From positions 310,001-374,000 of the forward strand of contig NZ_JAGFNZ010000001.1 of assembly GCF_019448085.1 (NCBI RefSeq): 64,000 nucleotides of DNA. Direction: 5' to 3'. Under the pieces are notes generated by a model. That model saw only the letters and a list, made by a program, of their open reading frames with translations, did not search any database and was not told the DNA's origin. This DNA comes from Caproiciproducens faecalis. Its GTDB lineage: Bacteria > Bacillota > Clostridia > Oscillospirales > Acutalibacteraceae. Shown here piece by piece: positions 28,768 through 38,281 of this stretch. Every line of letters begins with the position of its first letter. The stretch's first letter is position 1. Both the position numbers and the translations under genes were made by a program.

Positions 28768-30627
28768 ATGGCATGGATGAACACGCTTTATCAAACCTAT
28801 GAGGCAAATGCCCACATGGCCGGAAAACGGGTGGAGGGCGCACCGCTTTCACTGGTCGCTCACATGACGGCCAACGCGCAGATTGAAATCCTGATTAATC
28901 AGGACGGCGTATTTTGCGGCGCGCATTCTGTGGAAAAAGAAAATGCCAAAACGATCATTCCGGTGACGGAAGCCTCCGCTTCGCGTTCGAGCGGGGATGC
29001 GCCGCACGCCTTGTGCGACACCCTCTCCTACGTTGCCGGAGACTTCGGGCAGTATCTTTCGGACAAAAAATTGGCCGGTAAAACAGATAAAAAATTCGAA
29101 AAATATATTACTGCGCTGCAAAGCTGGGCGGAATCGCCTTTCTCACATCCAAAGGTAAGAGCCGTTTATGCCTATGCGGCCCAAAAACAGACGACACGGG
29201 ATTTAATCCTGTCAAAGGTTCTTGAAACCGCTAATGGAAAGCTTTCAGATAAAAAGGTCAGCGGGTCTGCCTATGAAAAAGCGCTCGTGCGTTTCAGAGT
29301 AGTGGACAGCGAGCCGGATGCCGTTTGGCAGGATGAATCGCTCTTTCACTGTTACACCCAATATTATGTCAATTCACAGAGCGGTGAAAAGGATATCTGC
29401 TACCTTACCGGAAAAACCGATACCATATCGGTGAACCACCCGAAGGGCATTGTCGCCGCCAATTACGGCGCAAAGCTGATTTCTTCTAACGACAAGGATA
29501 ATTTCACCTTTCGCGGGCGATTCAGTACTTCCGAACAGGCTTGTACCGTCAGCTATGAAGCCACACAAAAGGTACACAGCGCGCTGACTTGGCTGGCAGC
29601 CAGACAGGGCGTTACGGCAGGCACACAGGATAAGCGCACTTATATCTGCTGGAATCCGAACGGGAAAAAGGTGGTTGACCTTGAAGACCCTTTTGGACTG
29701 GAGGACGACGACGAGCCGCGTGCTTACACCGAAGAGGAATACAAAAAGCGCCTGATGAAAACCTTGAATGGATACCGCGGCGAGCTGGACAACAACGATG
29801 AGATTGTTGTAATCGGTCTGGACGCCGCGACAACCGGTCGCCTTTCCATCACCTATTACAACGAATTGAAGGGCACGGATTTTTATGACCGTCTGACCGA
29901 CTGGGGTAAAACCTGCTGCTGGTACTTTACAAAGTTTTCGCTTGAAAAAAAGCCCTATGCCGCAGTACTGACCCCGCTGACAAAACAAATTGTTCTCTGC
30001 GCTTTCGGAACCGAACAGGGGAACTTTTTGGAGATAAGCGACAAGGTTATGAAAGAACAGTACCAGCGAATTCTTTACTGTATGCTGGACCGGCAGCCGC
30101 TGCCGCGGGATGTTGTTCACGCGGTCGCCCAGCGTGCTTCTATGCCGCAGGCCTATTCCTACGGCAACCGTGAACGGATTCTTTCAACGGCGTGTGCGCT
30201 GATTGCCAAATATTATAATGACAAAGGAGTGAATGTAAAAATGGCACTTGACCATGAAGACACCGACAGAAGCTATCTTTTCGGACGATTGCTGGCCGTG
30301 CTGGAAAAGACGGAGCGTTCCGCTTTTACAGTGGGTGAAACGCGAGAAACAAACGCCATCCGCCTGCAAAGCGCCTATGTCAATCATCCCATGAGCACAT
30401 GGAGAATACTGGAGGACAAATTGAATCCGTATTTTCAGCGGATAAATCCGGGCTCAAGAAAATACTATAAAGATCTTATCTCAGAAATCACTGAAAAAAT
30501 TGTCGTTTCCAATGCGGACATGCTAAACCGCCCGCTTGAAGAACGATATCTCATCGGCTACTACCTGCAGCGAGCAGAGCTTAATGCGTCACGCAGCAAA
30601 GACGAAAATAAAAAGGAGGATCAATAA
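28768..30627 (+). CDS. cas8c: Cas8c (Csd1) large Cascade subunit
   Basis: A 619-residue large subunit of the type I-C complex, responsible for PAM recognition and Cas3 recruitment. It begins MAWMNTLYQTYEANAH and is recognised by length, position and Csd1-like segments such as CYLTGKTDTISVNHPKGI, SYGNRERILSTACALIAKYYND and YYLQRAELNASRSKDE. It starts immediately after the cas5c stop codon, so translation is coupled. Confidence 0.93.
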   Translation: MAWMNTLYQTYEANAHMAGKRVEGAPLSLVAHMTANAQIEILINQDGVFCGAHSVEKENAKTIIPVTEASASRSSGDAPHALCDTLSYVAGDFGQYLSDKKLAGKTDKKFEKYITALQSWAESPFSHPKVRAVYAYAAQKQTTRDLILSKVLETANGKLSDKKVSGSAYEKALVRFRVVDSEPDAVWQDESLFHCYTQYYVNSQSGEKDICYLTGKTDTISVNHPKGIVAANYGAKLISSNDKDNFTFRGRFSTSEQACTVSYEATQKVHSALTWLAARQGVTAGTQDKRTYICWNPNGKKVVDLEDPFGLEDDDEPRAYTEEEYKKRLMKTLNGYRGELDNNDEIVVIGLDAATTGRLSITYYNELKGTDFYDRLTDWGKTCCWYFTKFSLEKKPYAAVLTPLTKQIVLCAFGTEQGNFLEISDKVMKEQYQRILYCMLDRQPLPRDVVHAVAQRASMPQAYSYGNRERILSTACALIAKYYNDKGVNVKMALDHEDTDRSYLFGRLLAVLEKTERSAFTVGETRETNAIRLQSAYVNHPMSTWRILEDKLNPYFQRINPGSRKYYKDLISEITEKIVVSNADMLNRPLEERYLIGYYLQRAELNASRSKDENKKEDQ

Positions 30628-30629
30628 TC

Positions 30630-31490
30630 ATGAAAGTACTTGAAAACAAGATCGACTTTGTGGTGCTTGTTTCGGTGACCAATGCTAATCCCAACGGAGA
30701 CCCCTTAAACGGCAACCGTCCACGCACAACTTACACCGGAAATGGAGAAATCTCAGACGTTTGCATCAAAAGAAAGCTTCGCAATCGGCTTCAGGATATG
30801 GGCGAAAGCATTTTTGTCCAGTCTGACGAGCGCTGCGACGACGGATTTAACAGCCTGAGCGAACGCGCCAGTAAAACCATTACCGCCTATGATTCTAAAG
30901 ATGATTATGCTGCACAGGCTTGTAGAAAATGGTTTGATGTAAGAGCCTTCGGGCAGGTCTTCGCTTATAAAAAAGGCAAGGATAAGGATAAAGAAGGTGT
31001 TTCAGTCGGTGTGCGGGGACCTGTGTCAATCCATCAGGCAATCAGCGTTTCTCCTGTGGATATCAACAGTATGCAGATCACCAAAAGCGTCAACAGCGAG
31101 CCGACAGAAGACGGCAAGAAAAGCTCCGACACGATGGGCTCTAAACATATGGTGGAATTTGGGCTTTATAAAATTAAGGGTGCCATCAATGTGCAGCTTG
31201 CCGAGAAGACTGGCTTCACCGAAGAGGATGCCGAAAAAATTAAAGAATGCCTGCGCACTCTTTTCATCAACGACAGTTCCTCCGCCAGGCCGGATGGCAG
31301 TATGGAGGTTGTTAAGCTTTACTGGTGGAAACACAATAACAAGATTGGGCAGTATTCTTCTGCCAAGGTACATAACACGCTGCAAATCAGCCAGAGGGAC
31401 GGGGTGACATATCCCAGATCCGCACAGGACTATGAGATCACGCTGACGGCGCTTGAGGGCCTTGAACCTGAAATGATCGATGGCATATAA
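30630..31490 (+). CDS. cas7: Cas7c (Csd2) backbone protein
   Basis: A 286-residue RAMP protein that polymerises along the crRNA spacer to form the Cascade backbone. The start ENKIDFVVLVSVTNANPNGDPL is typical of Csd2, and GVRGPVSIHQAISVSPVDI and SKHMVEFGLYKIKGAINVQLA are also family features. AAGGAGG precedes ATG 30630. It overlaps cas4 by 11 bases. Confidence 0.95.
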   Translation: MKVLENKIDFVVLVSVTNANPNGDPLNGNRPRTTYTGNGEISDVCIKRKLRNRLQDMGESIFVQSDERCDDGFNSLSERASKTITAYDSKDDYAAQACRKWFDVRAFGQVFAYKKGKDKDKEGVSVGVRGPVSIHQAISVSPVDINSMQITKSVNSEPTEDGKKSSDTMGSKHMVEFGLYKIKGAINVQLAEKTGFTEEDAEKIKECLRTLFINDSSSARPDGSMEVVKLYWWKHNNKIGQYSSAKVHNTLQISQRDGVTYPRSAQDYEITLTALEGLEPEMIDGI

Positions 31491-32151
31491 CGAGGAGGAT
31501 TTCCTGATGCTGTCAGGTATACAGCACTTTGCGTTTTGCCGTCGGCAGTGGGCCTTGATCCATATTGAACAGCTTTGGGAAGAAAATCTGCAAACGGTTG
31601 AGGGCGATCTGCTGCATGAAAACTGCCATGACGCCTATTTTTCTGAGAGCAGAAAAGAAGTGCTGATCTCTCGGGGCATGCCGATATTTTCCCGAAGTCT
31701 GGGCGCCAGCGGAGAATGCGATATCGTTGAGTTCAGAAAATCTGCCGATGGCATACCGCTGCACGGTAAAGACGGCCTTTATACCGTTTATCCGGTAGAA
31801 TATAAGCATGGCGAACCCAAGGACAGCGATATTGATATTCTCCAGCTGGCGGCGCAGGCGGTTTGCTTGGAGGAGATGCTAAGCTGTGAAATTTCTAGCG
31901 GGGCGATATTTTATGGCAGGACAAAACGTCGGCAAAAAGTTGAACTGACAGGGGATTTAAAGGAGCGGGTCGGGTGCCTGTTTACCGAAATGCACGGTTA
32001 TTTTCAGCGCGGATATGTCCCCAAGGTCAAACCGACCAAAAGCTGCAACGCCTGCTCGATTAAAAACCTTTGCCTGCCGAAACTGTGCAAAGTAAAATCC
32101 GTAAAGGATTATCTGGAGCAGAATCTCGGCGCCGAGGAGGCACAAACATGA
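31480..32151 (+). CDS. cas4: Cas4 RecB-like nuclease (adaptation)
   Basis: A 223-residue PD-(D/E)xK-family nuclease with Fe-S cluster that trims prespacers and selects PAM-proximal ends together with Cas1-Cas2. The nuclease core is visible as GECDIVEF and VYPVEYKHGEP. Ligand cysteines are Cys in FAFCRRQW near the N terminus and CNACSIKNLCLPKLC near the C terminus. It overlaps cas7 at the start and cas1 by ATGA at the end. Confidence 0.94.
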   Translation: MAYNEEDFLMLSGIQHFAFCRRQWALIHIEQLWEENLQTVEGDLLHENCHDAYFSESRKEVLISRGMPIFSRSLGASGECDIVEFRKSADGIPLHGKDGLYTVYPVEYKHGEPKDSDIDILQLAAQAVCLEEMLSCEISSGAIFYGRTKRRQKVELTGDLKERVGCLFTEMHGYFQRGYVPKVKPTKSCNACSIKNLCLPKLCKVKSVKDYLEQNLGAEEAQT

Positions 32152-33179
32152 AAAAACTTTTGAACACCCTTTATGTAACGACAGAAAACACCTATCTCGC
32201 TTTAGATGGAGAAAATGTTGTAATTCAAAGCGACGGCAATACACTGGGGCGGCTGCCGCTGCATATGATTGACGGCATCATGGCTTTCGGCTATATTGGC
32301 GCAAGCCCTGCACTGATGGGCAAATGCGCCGAGATGAACAAGTCGCTGGTGTTTCTAAAGTCCAGTGGGCGGTTTCTCGCGAAAGTCACGGGAAAATCCT
32401 ATGGAAACATCCTTCTTCGCCGGGAGCAGTACCGCATCTGCGATAATGAAGAGCGTTCGCTGACTATTGCCAAAAATATCATCTCGGCAAAAATTGCAAA
32501 CTGCAACACCGTTCTAAGCCGTGCTGTGCGCGACCATGCCATGCGGATTGACACCGACAAATTTGCTCAGGTTGGCGGGGTGCTTCAAAGCGGAAAGGTT
32601 AAATCCTATCATGCGCAAAGCGCCGACAGCCTCCGCGGAATCGAAGGTGAATGCGCCAATCTTTATTTTTCTGTATTTGATGCCATGATTTTGCAGCAAA
32701 AGGACGATTTTTTCTATCATGCACGGTCACGCCGCCCGCCCATGGACAATGTCAACGCGATGCTTTCGTTTTCGTACAGCCTACTTACTTCTATGTGTGT
32801 CAGCGCTTTGGAAGCGGTTGGTTTGGACGCTTATGCCGGTGTTTACCACACAGAAAGGCCGGGAAGATGTTCTCTGGCGTTGGATATGCTGGAAGAATTC
32901 CGCGCGTGTTTCGCAGACCGCTTTGTTCTTACGACCATAAATAAAAGAAGTATTTGCGGTAAAGATTTTGTTGAAAAAGAAAGCGGTGGTATTCTACTCA
33001 CCGACGATGGACGAAAAAAGTTCTTATCTCTATGGCAGCAGAAAAAGCAGGAAGAAATCATGCACCCCTTTCTGCAGGAAAAAGTTGAGTGGGGGCTTTT
33101 GCCATATGTACAGGCTATGCTTCTGGCAAAATATGTTCGCGGGGATATTGACGAATACCCGCCGTTTATCTGGAGGTAG
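32148..33179 (+). CDS. cas1: Cas1 integrase, type I-C
   Basis: A 343-residue spacer integrase. Conserved catalytic surroundings include IEGECANLYFSVFD (Glu), VYHTERPGRCSLALDMLEEFR (His and Asp/Glu) and a C-terminal helical tail. ATG 32148 overlaps the cas4 stop; an in-frame extension to 32070 lies inside cas4 and is not expected to be used. It acts as Cas1-Cas2 with Cas4 at the leader-repeat junction downstream. Confidence 0.96.
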   Translation: MKKLLNTLYVTTENTYLALDGENVVIQSDGNTLGRLPLHMIDGIMAFGYIGASPALMGKCAEMNKSLVFLKSSGRFLAKVTGKSYGNILLRREQYRICDNEERSLTIAKNIISAKIANCNTVLSRAVRDHAMRIDTDKFAQVGGVLQSGKVKSYHAQSADSLRGIEGECANLYFSVFDAMILQQKDDFFYHARSRRPPMDNVNAMLSFSYSLLTSMCVSALEAVGLDAYAGVYHTERPGRCSLALDMLEEFRACFADRFVLTTINKRSICGKDFVEKESGGILLTDDGRKKFLSLWQQKKQEEIMHPFLQEKVEWGLLPYVQAMLLAKYVRGDIDEYPPFIWR

Positions 33180-33182
33180 GCG

Positions 33183-33473
33183 ATGCTTGTTCTTATAACC
33201 TATGATGTAAATACCCAAGACGCTCAGGGCGGCAAGCGGCTGCGCAAGGTGGCGAAAGCTTGCGTCAACTACGGGCAGAGGGTACAAAATTCTGTTTTTG
33301 AATGTCTTCTATCTCCCGCAGAATTATGCATTGTAAAAAATCAACTGCTCAATATCATGGATAATCAAAAAGACAGTTTGAGAATTTACAATCTGGGCAA
33401 CAACTATAAAACGCGTATCGAACATTATGGTACCAAACAAACATATTCCCCGGAAGATCCTATGATTTATTAG
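33183..33473 (+). CDS. cas2: Cas2 adaptation protein
   Basis: A 96-residue ferredoxin-fold partner of Cas1. It begins MLVLITYDVNTQDAQGGKRL with the conserved beta1 Asp, followed by QNSVFECLLSP and IYNLGNNYKTRIEHYG. Three bases separate it from cas1, and the GGAGG site lies inside the cas1 tail. It is last in the cas operon; the leader begins right after the stop. Confidence 0.96.
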   Translation: MLVLITYDVNTQDAQGGKRLRKVAKACVNYGQRVQNSVFECLLSPAELCIVKNQLLNIMDNQKDSLRIYNLGNNYKTRIEHYGTKQTYSPEDPMIY

Positions 33474-33632
33474 CACGAATAGTAAGTACACATAGAATTG
33501 CAGGGATATTCGCGCCTGAATTTTGGCTAGTTTCTTCCAATAAAGGACTCTGAGTATACCAATGCCCAAATTTATATATTTATCATTACTAAAGAAACGG
33601 AATCAACGAATAAGAAATTTGTTGATTCCGCA
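33474..33632 (+). promoter_or_regulatory. CRISPR leader
   Basis: About 159 AT-rich bases between cas2 and the first repeat, the expected leader position where new spacers enter and array transcription starts. A 10-base inverted repeat (CGGAATCAAC at 33598-33607 and GTTGATTCCG at 33621-33630) ends 2 bases before the first repeat. A TTTATATATTTAT stretch at about 33570-33582 may hold the -10 region. Confidence 0.75.
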
Positions 33633-35873
33633 GTCGTCCCTCCCACGAGGGACGTGGATTGAAATTTACCCCTGCGCAACCACTGAATAATCTTGTATGG
33701 TCGTCCCTCCCACGAGGGACGTGGATTGAAATACTTTAAAACTATTAAGACGGCTAAAAATCTTGAGTCGTCCCTCCCACGAGGGACGTGGATTGAAATA
33801 TCTATGACTAACAATGTTTGATGCTCTCTGAACGTCGTCCCTCCCACGAGGGACGTGGATTGAAATTGCTTGCCGCCGGACGTATATTTGGCACAATTGG
33901 TCGTCCCTCCCACGAGGGACGTGGATTGAAATCTGTTTTGAATGACTACGATTATATTTGTGTGCGTCGTCCCTCCCACGAGGGACGTGGATTGAAATTC
34001 ACCTACTCAGTACCGGAGAAATAACCAACCGAACGTCGTCCCTCCCACGAGGGACGTGGATTGAAATTTCTTGCCGGTGAAAGCCTTTTTACGCCAGCAA
34101 GTCGTCCCTCCCACGAGGGACGTGGATTGAAATTGTTTCTTTGGTAACATCGAAATATTCGACTTTTGTCGTCCCTCCCACGAGGGACGTGGATTGAAAT
34201 ACTGCATTCAGCAGTTGAAAAATCATTGTAAAAGTCGTCCCTCCCACGAGGGACGTGGATTGAAATGCGGCTCCTGTTGAATCGGTGCGCATTGTTCTGG
34301 CGTCGTCCCTCCCACGAGGGACGTGGATTGAAATCAAAAAACTTTCTCACGCTCCGCAAGCCAGTGAAGTCGTCCCTCCCACGAGGGACGTGGATTGAAA
34401 TAATCTCAACAAGCAAATTTGCCTGTGCCGCGATAAGTCGTCCCTCCCACGAGGGACGTGGATTGAAATATGTTGCTTGACAAATTTCCTTATCTCCGGG
34501 TAGTCGTCCCTCCCACGAGGGACGTGGATTGAAATTACATTAATCACCATTTTAAAGTGGTGAAGATTGGTCGTCCCTCCCACGAGGGACGTGGATTGAA
34601 ATCGTATCGTATTTATAAGCCATCGTCATGGCGTAGTCGTCCCTCCCACGAGGGACGTGGATTGAAATCGTTTGGACTTGTGTCTGCCTTGACTGCATAA
34701 ATCGTCGTCCCTCCCACGAGGGACGTGGATTGAAATACCACCGGACTTGATGTAGAGTAGGATGTTGCAAAAGTCGTCCCTCCCACGAGGGACGTGGATT
34801 GAAATGCTCAGATTTGGGAAGTAGGGTTTCATTGCCCTGGTCGTCCCTCCCACGAGGGACGTGGATTGAAATCACTTCAGCGGTCAGCGCCGGAATATCG
34901 GTGCGGGGTCGTCCCTCCCACGAGGGACGTGGATTGAAATTTTCAGCGTCGGATCGTCGCCTTTGCCGGTATCGTCGTCCCTCCCACGAGGGACGTGGAT
35001 TGAAATTATGTGGGGAAATGTTTGGACTTGATATTATCCGGGTCGTCCCTCCCACGAGGGACGTGGATTGAAATCACCTTGCCCGTTTGGATATTGCCTG
35101 TGATGATGTCGTCCCTCCCACGAGGGACGTGGATTGAAATTTTGAGCTCCGCAACATAAAGTTTATCTTTCATGTCGTCCCTCCCACGAGGGACGTGGAT
35201 TGAAATAGAGCCTTCCGGCTTTGGCAATGAGGGGCAAAAGTCGTCCCTCCCACGAGGGACGTGGATTGAAATCTATCAGCTATCATGAGAAGCGCACAGA
35301 CGCCCTGTCGTCCCTCCCACGAGGGACGTGGATTGAAATTTATCTCTTGCCAACAGTGAAAACAATCGTTATCGTCGTCCCTCCCACGAGGGACGTGGAT
35401 TGAAATTGGAAGTGGTGAGTTTATGGATTGGGAATTAAGCAGTCGTCCCTCCCACGAGGGACGTGGATTGAAATATTCCTCCTTTATTGAGTATTTCCAT
35501 AATATTATGTCGTCCCTCCCACGAGGGACGTGGATTGAAATCCGGTAAAAGCCTGATACCAGTAAGCTGTGGCGGTCGTCCCTCCCACGAGGGACGTGGA
35601 TTGAAATTATGAATCCAAAGGCTGGATGATCGGAAAAAACAGTCGTCCCTCCCACGAGGGACGTGGATTGAAATCAGTACCATTTCCCCTTGACTTAGCT
35701 TTGCGTACGTCGTCCCTCCCACGAGGGACGTGGATTGAAATTGCTTGCCGCCGGACGTATATTTGGCACAATTTGTCGTCCCTCCCACGAGGGACGTGGA
35801 TTGAAATCAATTTGTCACATTCGATTTGCTTATTCCTAACGTCGTCCCTCCCACGAGGGACGTGGATTGAAAT
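33633..35873 (+). CRISPR. type I-C CRISPR array, 34 repeats and 33 spacers
   Basis: Thirty-four copies of a 33-base repeat, from GTCGTCCCTCC to the typical type I handle GGATTGAAAT, all identical by eye. The first is 33633-33665 and the last 35841-35873. The internal dyad TCCCTCCCACGAGGGA forms the hairpin cut by Cas5c. The 33 spacers are 33-36 bases long. Spacer 4 (33867-33899) and spacer 32 (35742-35774) are the same except for the final base. The direction is leader to right, as shown by cas2 and the leader on the left and the GAAAT end on the right. The last repeat is not degenerate, so the distal end may be truncated. Confidence 0.98.
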
Positions 35874-35894
35874 TCGTGGTCGTAGTAATACTGG

Positions 35895-36620
35895 ATGCTT
35901 TACACCAAAGGACAACTCAATCTGCAGGCAAGCGGCATTGAAACCAAAGAGACAAAACATAGTATGGAACAGTCCGGAGATATGCGGGAAGTACTGCCGG
36001 ATATTATTTCATTTCTGCAGAATGAAACGAACCTTACCCGCCGCACAATCGTGCGTATCTTGACAGAGAGCAAAACCCTGCCTCTGTTTAAAAAGAACCC
36101 GCAAACCTATATGGATGAGGCAGCCAAGATGATTGTCCGCAAGATGAGGTTGTTTCTGGTTGACGGCATCAAATACACGAAAATCGGCGACAGTGAATTT
36201 TATGCACAGGAGTTGTTTGAGAGCGAAGAGCTTTCCGGCTATCTTTCTAAGAATATGGTGAACAGCACAAAATCTCCATTTGAGTATGTAGTTTATGATT
36301 CAGGCAAAGAACTTGAGTTTGCAGAGAAATTTGAAGATAATGAAGATATCAAAGTTTATGCGAAACTCCCGGACTGGTTTATCATCAATACCCCTTTAGG
36401 TGGTTATAATCCGGACTGGGCAGTTCTTGTCAATGTTGACGGTGAGCAGAAGCTCTATTTTGTTGTGGAAACCAAGGGTAATATCAATTCAGAGGCTTTG
36501 CGGCCGACCGAGTTAGACAAGATTGAATGTGGCCGCAAACACTTTGAAGCGTCGGGCAACACGATCCTATTTAAAGAGGCAGACGATTTTGATAAGTTCA
36601 TTGAAAATGTGAGAGCTTGA
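35895..36620 (+). pseudogene. type III restriction enzyme Res subunit, C-terminal remnant
   Basis: The 241-residue reading frame matches only the C-terminal part of type III Res subunits, normally about 1000 residues: FLQNETNLTRRTIVRIL, FLVDGIKYTKIGD, then the PD-(D/E)xK nuclease core with NPDWAVLVNV and LYFVVETKG. The helicase N terminus is missing and a stop at 35886 closes the frame just after the CRISPR array, 13 bases past the last repeat. No Mod methyltransferase is present. The nuclease residues are intact, so expression as a fragment is possible, but a truncated relic is likelier. Confidence 0.85.
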
Positions 36621-36641
36621 AACTTTTAAGGAGAAATAGAA

Positions 36642-36863
36642 ATGTCGGATATAAAATATGAAATCAGTAAGGAACTCGGCGTTTTATCGGAAAATGCAAA
36701 AGGCTGGAAGAAAGAGCTAAACCTGGTCTGTTGGAACGAGCGCGATGCAAAATACGACATCCGCGATTGGTCGGAAGGACACGAAAAGCTTGGCAAAGGG
36801 GTTACATTGACTGGCGAAGAAATCAAGAAACTGCGTGATATTTTGAATAATATAGATTTGTAA
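36642..36863 (+). CDS. PC4/YdbC-family ssDNA-binding protein
   Basis: A 73-residue protein resembling bacterial YdbC, a homologue of the eukaryotic coactivator PC4 that binds single-stranded DNA as a dimer. Recognisable segments are LGVLSENAKGWKKELNLVCWN, KYDIRDWSEGHEKLGKG and LTGEEIKKLRDIL. AAGGAG precedes ATG 36642. In the same position relative to restriction remnants it may be accessory cargo. A hairpin CCTTTGCGT/ACGCAAAGG lies just downstream (about 36876-36902). Confidence 0.85.
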   Translation: MSDIKYEISKELGVLSENAKGWKKELNLVCWNERDAKYDIRDWSEGHEKLGKGVTLTGEEIKKLRDILNNIDL

Positions 36864-36936
36864 GTGCTTTCGTTCCTTTGCGTGATTTCATACGCAAAGG
36901 GACAGGCGGTCATTAGAACAGAATACGGAGAACGGT

Positions 36937-37347
36937 ATGATTAGAGAAATTTGTAAAGATACCTTTATTTTAGGAAGAAAATCTGTGCCGGCAACTAAGG
37001 TTGATATGCCTGTGGTAGAGGATCTTCTGGACACGCTGAAAGCGAATGCGCATCGGTGTGTCGGTATGGCGGCGAATATGATTGGTGTCAGTAAGTGCAT
37101 TATTGCGTTCAGTGTAGGGACGATGAACATCCCTATGATTAACCCAATTATCATAAAACATGCTGACCCGTATGAAACTGAGGAAGGCTGTCTGTCGCTG
37201 GACGGCGTACGAAAGACCACTCGCTACCGGTCCATTGAGGTGGAGTTCCTCGATCGAAATTTTGAGAAACAGAAGAAAACCTTTACTGGCTTCCCTGCGC
37301 AGATCATTCAACATGAGGTCGATCACTGCAATGGGGTCCTGATCTAA
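36937..37347 (+). CDS. def: peptide deformylase
   Basis: Metalloenzyme removing the formyl group from nascent proteins; 136 residues, short for the family but with all three motifs: VGMAANMIG (motif 1), EEGCLSLDG (motif 2, metal cysteine) and QIIQHEVDHCNGVLI (HExxH metal motif). The first motif has Asn where Gln is usual. Peptide deformylase is usually a core gene next to fmt or priA; here it stands alone in a defence region, so it is probably an extra or transferred copy. Confidence 0.9.
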   Translation: MIREICKDTFILGRKSVPATKVDMPVVEDLLDTLKANAHRCVGMAANMIGVSKCIIAFSVGTMNIPMINPIIIKHADPYETEEGCLSLDGVRKTTRYRSIEVEFLDRNFEKQKKTFTGFPAQIIQHEVDHCNGVLI

Positions 37348-37472
37348 AGTTGATTGACAAGCGAAATGGCTCAAACCAAAATCATGCAGTTTAGAGGACG
37401 CGCTGAACTTCTCAGTTTGTTTATAACATTCGTTGCAAACACCACCAGATTATATATAAACGGGGTAATTGT

Positions 37473-38153
37473 ATGAATACAACTGCTATCTTATCGTACT
37501 TATCAGATTTGGAACTACATAACGAGAGAGAATGGTACCATGGACATAAAACGCAATATCAAGAAGCAAATACAGAGTTTATTGATTTGTTGCGGCAGCT
37601 TATTTTGGAAATTGGTAAAACAGATTCCAGTGTACTCTATAACGACCCTCATGATTTAACTTTCAAGTTAGTGCGTGATACACGCTTCAGCCATGACAAG
37701 TCACCGTATAATCCGAACTTCAGAGCTCACATTTCCTCAAAAGGAAAGCTGCCGATTCCGGTTGGCTACTATATAAAAATTCAGCCGGGTAATCGTTCAT
37801 TTTTAGGAGGTGGATTGTTTGCCGACATGTTTAAAGACGCCACAAACATGGTTCGGGATTATATTGCCGCGCATGGCGTTGAATGGCAGACGATCATCGA
37901 TGAAAAATCTTTTTCAGAGACATTCAGTGTGAAGGGTGAATGTTTGAAAAACGTTCCTCGCGGTTACGACCCGGCGCACCCGCAGGCAGAATATTTAAAA
38001 AATAAGTCTTGGTATTTGGAATATCCTGTTTCAGACGATCAACTTCAAAAGGATTCCTTCATTAACTTTGCGGCAGATATATTGATACGCATGCAGCCAT
38101 TTAACACTTTTTTAAACAATGCACTTATTGACTTTGTTATGCCAAAGAGATAA
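37473..38153 (+). CDS. DUF2461/TIGR02453-family protein
   Basis: A 226-residue protein of the DUF2461 family, function unknown. Family-typical segments are FLSDLELHNEREWYHGHK-like opening (here LSDLELHNEREWYHGHK), VRDTRFSHDKSPYNPNFRAH, GYYIKIQPGNRSFLGGG and VPRGYDPAHPQAEYLKNKSW. It is predicted to be cytoplasmic with no membrane segment. ATG 37473 follows a weak GGGG site. The gene is followed by the complete terminator that precedes repeat copy B. Confidence 0.85.
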   Translation: MNTTAILSYLSDLELHNEREWYHGHKTQYQEANTEFIDLLRQLILEIGKTDSSVLYNDPHDLTFKLVRDTRFSHDKSPYNPNFRAHISSKGKLPIPVGYYIKIQPGNRSFLGGGLFADMFKDATNMVRDYIAAHGVEWQTIIDEKSFSETFSVKGECLKNVPRGYDPAHPQAEYLKNKSWYLEYPVSDDQLQKDSFINFAADILIRMQPFNTFLNNALIDFVMPKR

Positions 38154-38240
38154 AGCATATTCTGAGCGCAAAGTGTCGTCTTCCCTGCCCTTCAAGCAGC
38201 TTGTTGTATATTCTTAAAGGATACAATCCTGCAAATTTAG

Positions 38241-38270
38241 CCACCGGATATCGAAAATCCGGTGGTTTTT
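38241..38270 (+). terminator. intrinsic terminator after the DUF2461 gene
   Basis: CCACCGGAT (38241-38249) and ATCCGGTGG (38257-38265), then five T. The right half of the same stem-loop, without its left arm, occurs upstream of cas3 at about 25323-25340. Confidence 0.85.
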
Positions 38271-38281
38271 GTGATTTGTAA

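Noticed and set aside
34536-34569. Near-palindromic spacer 14 as a regulatory element
   Set aside because: The inverted repeat lies inside a spacer of normal length and probably reflects the captured target.
33572-35960. Open reading frames on both strands repeating peptides such as RPSWEGR, STSLVGGTT and RPSHEGRGLK
   Set aside because: They are translations of the CRISPR repeat. The unit length of 66-69 bases keeps frames open over several units, but there is no start signal or protein character.
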